The position numbers and the translations under genes are program-made. Below are positions 59,646 through 64,000 of a stretch of DNA of 64,000 nt, piece by piece. The notes beneath the pieces were generated by a model. That model ran no database searches. It was not told the origin of the DNA and was given only the letters and a program-made list of their open reading frames with translations. The DNA is taken from assembly GCF_009720745.1 (NCBI RefSeq), contig NZ_WNKX01000005.1, forward strand, positions 1 through 64,000, read 5' to 3'. Numbering within the stretch: position 1 is the stretch's first letter; the number at the start of each line of letters is the position of its first letter. Origin of the DNA: Massilia eburnea. GTDB lineage: Bacteria; Pseudomonadota; Gammaproteobacteria; Burkholderiales; Burkholderiaceae_D.

Positions 59646-61283
59646 ATGTACACGCAATACTTCAACCTCAAACAGCAGCCGTTTTCGATTGCCCCCGACC
59701 CGCGATACCTGTTCATGAGCGAACGGCACCGCGAGGCGCTGGCCCACTTGCTGTATGGCGTCGGCAGCGGCGGCGGCTTTGTCCTGCTGACCGGTGAAAT
59801 CGGCGCCGGCAAAACCACGGTGTGCCGCTGTTTCATGGAGCAGATCCCCGCCGATTGCCGCCTGGCCTACATCTTCAACCCCAAATTGACGGTGGAAGAG
59901 CTGCTGCAGACGGTGTGCGATGAATTCGGCGTGGCGCCGGAGGGCGCCAGCGTCAAGTCCTATGTCGACGCGATCAACAGCTACCTGCTGGAATCGCATG
60001 CGGCGGGCCATAACAACGTATTGGTGATCGATGAGGCGCAAAACCTGTCGGCCGACGTGCTGGAGCAATTGCGCCTGCTGACCAACCTCGAGACCAGCGA
60101 ACGCAAGCTGCTGCAGATCATCCTGATCGGCCAGCCGGAGCTGCGCCAGATGCTGGCCCGGCCCGAGCTCGAACAGCTGGCGCAGCGCGTGATTGCGCGC
60201 TACCACCTGGGGCCATTGTCCGAGCCGGAAGTCGGCAGCTATATCCAGCACCGCCTGGCGGTAGCTGGCGCTGGGGCAAAGGAGCTGTTCCCGTTTGCGC
60301 TGCTGCGCCGCATTCACCAGTTAAGCAAAGGCGTGCCGCGGCGTATCAACCTGCTGTGCGACCGCGCTTTGCTGGGCGCCTACGTCGAGAACCGCGCGCA
60401 GGTGAACGCCACGATCCTGCGCCGCGCTGCGGAAGAAGTATTTGCCGGCGAAGCCGCCCCAGCCCGTATTCGCCCATGGCACATTGCTGGCGCATGTGCG
60501 CTGGCCAGCGCCGCACTGACCGCCGCAGCGGCGTGGCAGATGATGCCGTCCGCGCGCGCGCCGGCCTTGTCGCCTGCTGCCGCGCCGGCATCGGCAGCGA
60601 AAGGTGCCGCTGCACGCGCCACCGTAACCCTGCCACCGCCCGCACCGGCCGCTGGCGCGCCGGAAGCCGGCGCCATGCCGGTGGAAGCTCCTGCGCCGAC
60701 GCGCCTGACAATGGACGCCGCCCTGAGCCAGCTGGCGGCGAAATGGAACGTACAGCTGGCCGAAGGCGAAGGCTGTGCCGAAGCCGTCAAGCACAACTTG
60801 CGCTGCTTGCAGGCCAAGGGCGGCCTGGACGAAATCCGCCAGCTTGACCGCCCCGTCATCATCAAACTGCGCGATGGGCAATCGCTGCCGCGCAATGTCC
60901 TGCTCACCGCCCTCGACGACAAAAGAGCCACGCTAGTCGGCGTCCGCGGCATTGAAACCGTCCCGGTGGATACGCTGGAAGCCAGCTTCGACGGCACCTT
61001 CACCACGTTCTGGCGCGCCCCGCGCATCTGGCGCGAAGAAATCACTACAGGCGACAAAGGCCCGGACGTCGATTGGCTGGCACGCCGCCTGGCGCAAGTG
61101 AACGGGGTCAAGAAACCGCATGATAACCAGCCACTCGCAGGTGAAACTTTGCGATACTTGCGCGAGTTCCAGCTTGCCCAGGGCCTCAAGGCCGACGGTG
61201 TAGCCGGACCAAGAACCTTCATCCGCCTGGCGGAACCGGGCGCTGAAACCGAGCCGCGCCTGTTGGCCGAGGCGGGGAAATAA
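59646..61283 (+). CDS. gspA: GspA/ExeA-like AAA ATPase with peptidoglycan-binding domain
   Basis: A 545-residue protein. The ExeA-type AAA domain starts YFNLKQQPFSIAPDPRYLFM, with Walker A GEIGAGKTT (about 50-58) and Walker B VLVIDEAQNL. A membrane helix lies near 280-300. The periplasmic end has a PG-binding-1 domain (LRYLREFQLAQGLKADGVAG). In Aeromonas ExeA with ExeB helps the type II secretin pass peptidoglycan. Here no gsp core genes are adjacent, as is common. Its stop is one base before gspB. Confidence 0.92.
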   Translation: MYTQYFNLKQQPFSIAPDPRYLFMSERHREALAHLLYGVGSGGGFVLLTGEIGAGKTTVCRCFMEQIPADCRLAYIFNPKLTVEELLQTVCDEFGVAPEGASVKSYVDAINSYLLESHAAGHNNVLVIDEAQNLSADVLEQLRLLTNLETSERKLLQIILIGQPELRQMLARPELEQLAQRVIARYHLGPLSEPEVGSYIQHRLAVAGAGAKELFPFALLRRIHQLSKGVPRRINLLCDRALLGAYVENRAQVNATILRRAAEEVFAGEAAPARIRPWHIAGACALASAALTAAAAWQMMPSARAPALSPAAAPASAAKGAAARATVTLPPPAPAAGAPEAGAMPVEAPAPTRLTMDAALSQLAAKWNVQLAEGEGCAEAVKHNLRCLQAKGGLDEIRQLDRPVIIKLRDGQSLPRNVLLTALDDKRATLVGVRGIETVPVDTLEASFDGTFTTFWRAPRIWREEITTGDKGPDVDWLARRLAQVNGVKKPHDNQPLAGETLRYLREFQLAQGLKADGVAGPRTFIRLAEPGAETEPRLLAEAGK

Positions 61284-61284
61284 T

Positions 61285-62151
61285 ATGTCCTATATTCTCG
61301 AAGCACTGAAAAAAGCACAGGCCGAACGCCAGATCGGCAGCGCCCCCACCATTCACGCGCCGACGCTCGTTAACACACCGGCCGGGCAGGGCGCGCGCAG
61401 CAAACGCACGCCAGTGATCGTGGCCATGGCCCTGATGGCCATCGCGATCGCCGGCCTTGCCGCGATGCTGCTGCGCCAGCCGCCGGCCGCCAGCCAGCCG
61501 CAGCTCGCCACCCAGCTGCCAGCCGCCAGCCAGCCGCAGCTTGCCACACAGCCGCCAGCCGCCGCCCAGCCGCCAGCCGCGGCGCAACCGCCTTCCCCCA
61601 TCCAGCCGGGACCTATCGCCCAATCGCAAAGCTCTGCGCAGCCGCCTGCCGCTGAAGTGCGGCCAGCAATCTCGCCCGCCCCTTTCGCCGGTGCGCATTC
61701 CGCTCCCGTACCAGCTGCCCCCGCAGCGCGTCCTGACGCCGGTACGCCCAGGGCGGCCAACCCAGTGGTGCCAACCGCCACCACGGAGCGCGTCGCCGCG
61801 CAAACTGCCGCGCCGGCGCAAAGCGCCGCACAAACACACGTCCCCGTTCAGCCGCCTGCCCAGCAAGCGCCCGCCGCAGCGCAGGCCGCGCCGCAGCTGC
61901 CAGCACCGGCGCCAGTAGAAGAGCAAGTGCAGTCCTTGCGAGAACTCCCGGAGCCAATCCAGCGCGCCATCCCCCAGATTACCCTGGGCGGCTATATGTA
62001 CTCGAAGAACCCCGCCGACCGCCTGCTGCTGATCGACAAAGTCCTGCGCAGGGAAGGGGAGGAAGTAGCACCCGGCCTGATCCTGGAAAAACTCCAGCCC
62101 AAGCAGGCAATCTTCGGATTCCGCGGCTACCGCTACCGGATCGCACTATGA
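61285..62151 (+). CDS. gspB: GspB/ExeB-like protein, partner of GspA
   Basis: A 288-residue inner-membrane protein. SYILEALKKAQAERQIG is the conserved N-terminus of GspB. It has one helix (about 36-54, VIVAMALMAIAIAGLAAMLL), a long Pro/Gln/Ala periplasmic linker with a 36-base tandem repeat, and a C-terminal GspB domain (GYMYSKNPADRLLLIDKVLR ... GFRGYRYRIAL). It joins GspA at the membrane and reaches towards the secretin. Its stop overlaps the mobB start (ATGA). Confidence 0.9.
   Translation: MSYILEALKKAQAERQIGSAPTIHAPTLVNTPAGQGARSKRTPVIVAMALMAIAIAGLAAMLLRQPPAASQPQLATQLPAASQPQLATQPPAAAQPPAAAQPPSPIQPGPIAQSQSSAQPPAAEVRPAISPAPFAGAHSAPVPAAPAARPDAGTPRAANPVVPTATTERVAAQTAAPAQSAAQTHVPVQPPAQQAPAAAQAAPQLPAPAPVEEQVQSLRELPEPIQRAIPQITLGGYMYSKNPADRLLLIDKVLRREGEEVAPGLILEKLQPKQAIFGFRGYRYRIAL
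61477..61584 (+). repeat. Tandem 36-bp repeat coding the GspB linker
   Basis: Three units of 12 codons: QPPAASQPQLAT, QLPAASQPQLAT, then the more diverged QPPAAAQPPAAA. This codes part of the flexible periplasmic linker and may vary in copy number between strains. Confidence 0.8.
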
Positions 62152-62669
62152 CGCACAAGCAGAACGTCCTCGGCGTCACCGGCCCATCCGGCAGCGGCAA
62201 AACCACCCTGATCGAATACCTGGTCAAGAACCTGGCTGCGCACGGCTGGAAGGTCAATGTCATCAAGCACAGCCACCACGACTTCGAACTGGAACCGCCC
62301 CGGAAAGACAGCGCCCGTTTCCGCCACGCCGGCGCTGCCGAAGTGATGATCGCTTCGCCTTATCGTTTTGCCATCATCCACGAACTGCGCGGCGCCGATG
62401 AGCCAGGCGCCGACGAGCAGCTGGCCAGGCTGCAGCCTGCCGACCTGACCCTGGTCGAAGGCTTCCACGCATGGCAAATCGACAAGCTTGAAGTCTACCG
62501 CGCCCTCGAAGGCAAGCCGCCGCGCTACCTGGACGACCATACCGTCGTCGCCGTTGCCTCGGACCAGCCAGCCCCGCATGGCTTGCCGCCCCGCCTGCAA
62601 TGGCTCGACCTGAACCGCCCGGACACAGTGCTGGACTGGCTGATGAAAAAAATCCCGCGCCAAGCCTAA
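62148..62669 (+). CDS. mobB: Molybdopterin-guanine dinucleotide biosynthesis protein MobB
   Basis: A 173-residue GTP-binding protein. Walker A GPSGSGKTTLIEYLV begins at about residue 11, followed by VNVIKHSHHDFELE and DSARFRHAGAAEV, all characteristic of MobB. It aids MobA in making the guanine form of the molybdenum cofactor. The start overlaps the gspB stop by four bases; this pairing with gspAB is likely only positional. No other mob or moa genes are present. Confidence 0.92.
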   Translation: MTHKQNVLGVTGPSGSGKTTLIEYLVKNLAAHGWKVNVIKHSHHDFELEPPRKDSARFRHAGAAEVMIASPYRFAIIHELRGADEPGADEQLARLQPADLTLVEGFHAWQIDKLEVYRALEGKPPRYLDDHTVVAVASDQPAPHGLPPRLQWLDLNRPDTVLDWLMKKIPRQA

Positions 62670-62721
62670 AGTTCCCGAAAACCCATCCGTAAATCAGGAT
62701 AGGTACCAATGGGAGATTCAA

Positions 62722-62922
62722 ATGGACGTAACCAGCATTGCAGCTGCAGCAACAACGATCGCCGATACGAAAAACAGTACGGAAATCGGTTACGCCGTAT
62801 TAAAAAAGGCACAAGACGTGCAAGCGTCCAGCGCCCAGGCCCTGATCGAAGCGATCCCGCCAGCGCCTGCCGCCGCCAACCTGCCATCGCACTTGGGCCA
62901 GAACATCAACACCACCGCTTGA
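62722..62922 (+). CDS. YjfB-like putative motility protein
   Basis: A 66-residue protein. The N-terminal [20 protein letters not shown] and [20 protein letters not shown] match the YjfB family, small helical proteins annotated as putative motility proteins. ATG 62722 has GGGAGA upstream. There are no flagellar genes nearby. It has its own terminator (62945-62984). Confidence 0.75.
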   Translation: MDVTSIAAAATTIADTKNSTEIGYAVLKKAQDVQASSAQALIEAIPPAPAAANLPSHLGQNINTTA

Positions 62923-62944
62923 GCGCAGCGCTCAAGCCGCAAAC

Positions 62945-62984
62945 AACCCGCCGCACCGAGCATCGGTGCCTGCGGGTTTTTTTA
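62945..62984 (+). terminator. Rho-independent terminator after the YjfB-like gene
   Basis: AACCCGC, then an inner stem GCACCGA / TCGGTGC, then GCGGGTT followed by a run of T (hairpin of about 33 bases). It ends 18 bases before the bufferin gene, whose promoter is therefore either within the spacer or read through. Confidence 0.85.
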
Positions 62985-63001
62985 TATTGAGGATAAAAAC
63001 C

Positions 63002-63256
63002 ATGAAAAACCGCCAAGCCCTGATCGCCGCCGCCCTCGCCACCGTTTGCGCCACTGCCGCCGCGGCGGACAAACCAGCGGAACAGGAGAAATGCTACGGC
63101 ATCGCCAAAGCCGGCCAGAACGACTGCGCCACCGGTACCCACGGCTGCGCGAGCGAGGCCAAGTCCGACAACCTGGCCGGTGAATGGAAATTCGTCGCCA
63201 AAGGCACTTGCGAAAAAGCCGGCGGCAAGACCGCCGCCCCAGCCAAGACCAAGTAA
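63002..63256 (+). CDS. bufA1: Bufferin-type precursor peptide (DUF2282, BufA1)
   Basis: An 84-residue protein with a cleavable signal peptide (ending ATAAAA, about residue 22). The mature part has four cysteines, C31, C42, C49 and C70, in [22 protein letters not shown] and KGTCEK; this is the DUF2282 layout. Bufferins are known ribosomal peptides that bind copper after their cysteines are changed by a DUF692 (MNIO) enzyme, and protect periplasm. ATG 63002 fits with TTGAGGA upstream. The DUF692 gene starts three bases after the stop. Confidence 0.9.
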   Translation: MKNRQALIAAALATVCATAAAADKPAEQEKCYGIAKAGQNDCATGTHGCASEAKSDNLAGEWKFVAKGTCEKAGGKTAAPAKTK

Positions 63257-63259
63257 GCA

Positions 63260-64000
63260 ATGAGCGCGCTCGCCGGTGCCGGTATCGGGCTGCGGGCGCC
63301 GCACTACCGCCAGTTCCTCGAACAGCGGCCGAAAGCCGGCTGGCTCGAAGTCCACACTGAAAACTATCTCGACCAGGCCGGCGGCGATTTCCACGTCCTG
63401 CAGGAACTGCGGCGTGACTACGCCATCAGCCTGCATGGTGTCGGCCTTGGGCTGGGTTCCGCGCGCGGCTTCAGCGAGCAGCACCTGGCGCGCGTCGCCA
63501 GCCTCGCCCAGCGCATCGAGCCCGCTCTCGTTTCCGAGCACTTGAGCTGGGGCGCCGTCTTCGATCGCCACCTGAACGACCTGCTGCCGCTGGCGCTGAA
63601 CCACGTGGCACTGGCCTTGCTGGAGGAGCGGGTAGGGCGCATGCAAGATGCCTTGGGGCGCCCCATCCTGCTGGAAAATGTCTCCAGCTTCGTGCGTTTT
63701 GCCGACGATGCGATGAGCGAAGCCGAATTTCTCGCCGCCCTCGCGCAGCGCACCGGCTGCGGCCTGCTGCTTGACGTGAACAACCTCTATGTCAACCAGT
63801 GCAACCACGAGGAAGACGCACTCACGGCGCTGCAGGCAATCGCTCGCGGCACAGTCGGCGAAATCCACCTTGCCGGCCACCTCGTCACGCCGCAAGCCGT
63901 CATCGACCACCACGGCGCCAAAGTCGCTGACCCCGTATGGCGGCTGTACGAAGCAGCGTTAGCCCGTTTCGGCGCCGTCCCGACGCTGATCGAATGGGAC
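63260..64000 (+). CDS. bufB: DUF692 (MNIO) enzyme BufB, 5' part only
   Basis: The frame is open to the window end; 247 residues are seen of an expected 280 or so. [70 protein letters not shown] and EIHLAGHL are the conserved blocks of the multinuclear iron oxidase family, and contain the His, Glu, Asp and Asn metal ligands. It modifies bufferin cysteines. BufC (DUF2063) is expected just beyond the window. Confidence 0.93.
   Translation, partial: MSALAGAGIGLRAPHYRQFLEQRPKAGWLEVHTENYLDQAGGDFHVLQELRRDYAISLHGVGLGLGSARGFSEQHLARVASLAQRIEPALVSEHLSWGAVFDRHLNDLLPLALNHVALALLEERVGRMQDALGRPILLENVSSFVRFADDAMSEAEFLAALAQRTGCGLLLDVNNLYVNQCNHEEDALTALQAIARGTVGEIHLAGHLVTPQAVIDHHGAKVADPVWRLYEAALARFGAVPTLIEWD

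Noticed and set aside
1..64000. tRNA, rRNA, CRISPR or phage structural genes
   Set aside because: I looked for cloverleaf-like spacers, rRNA stretches, repeat-spacer arrays and capsid or terminase genes and saw none. The phage-like proteins are all T6SS parts. A covariance-model scan would be needed to exclude small RNAs.

Overview
The window is high-GC beta-proteobacterial DNA, most likely Oxalobacteraceae (Massilia/Duganella/Janthinobacterium-like). I infer this from the gene families and their order; no rRNA or taxonomic marker is present. It holds a chitin/N-acetylglucosamine (GlcNAc) regulon in two halves, a complete-looking type VI secretion system (T6SS) between them with two VgrG-effector-immunity modules, and a mixed right end.

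1-3480: an IS30-family transposase tail, then six small plus-strand orphan genes of lower GC. Their spacers carry attC-like inverted repeats, which suggests an integron cassette array without a visible integrase. 3488-10236: a GntR/UTRA regulator divergent from a TonB-dependent receptor, cupin-like protein, GH18 protein and NagX-type acyltransferase, a probable chitooligosaccharide uptake operon. 10226-17685: secreted proteins of unknown function, including a tandem paralogue family (one copy split by an intact 1,213-bp IS3-family element), downstream of a LysM/transglycosylase-like effector. 17682-41161: the T6SS. vgrG, tssL and tssK run leftward. A TPR lipoprotein gene and tssB, tssC, hcp, tssE, tssF, tssG, tssH run rightward. 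tssA, an OmpA/BON gene, tagF, tssM, a KAS-like membrane protein gene, PAAR and a TagX-like M15 peptidase gene run leftward. No TssJ is visible.

41381-49053: a second vgrG with a LysM, PG-binding, M15 and GH24 effector, its probable immunity gene, and an orphan DUF1911-type (PoNi-like) immunity gene flanked by a relic direct repeat. 49138-57127: a TPR protein, then the leftward operon nagK-nagR-nagA-nagB-II-nagZ-MFS transporter. Its upstream TGGTAT boxes also occur in front of the TonB receptor. 57416-64000: a 16-motif DUF2807 protein, two small unknowns, gspA-gspB-mobB, a YjfB-like protein, and the start of a bufferin (DUF2282/DUF692) copper-peptide operon.

Together the genes suggest a chitin-degrading environmental bacterium. 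Chitooligosaccharides enter through the TonB receptor, are cut by GH18 and NagZ, phosphorylated by NagK, and fed to fructose-6-phosphate by NagA and NagB-II. The T6SS between the two halves delivers peptidoglycan-degrading toxins against competitors.
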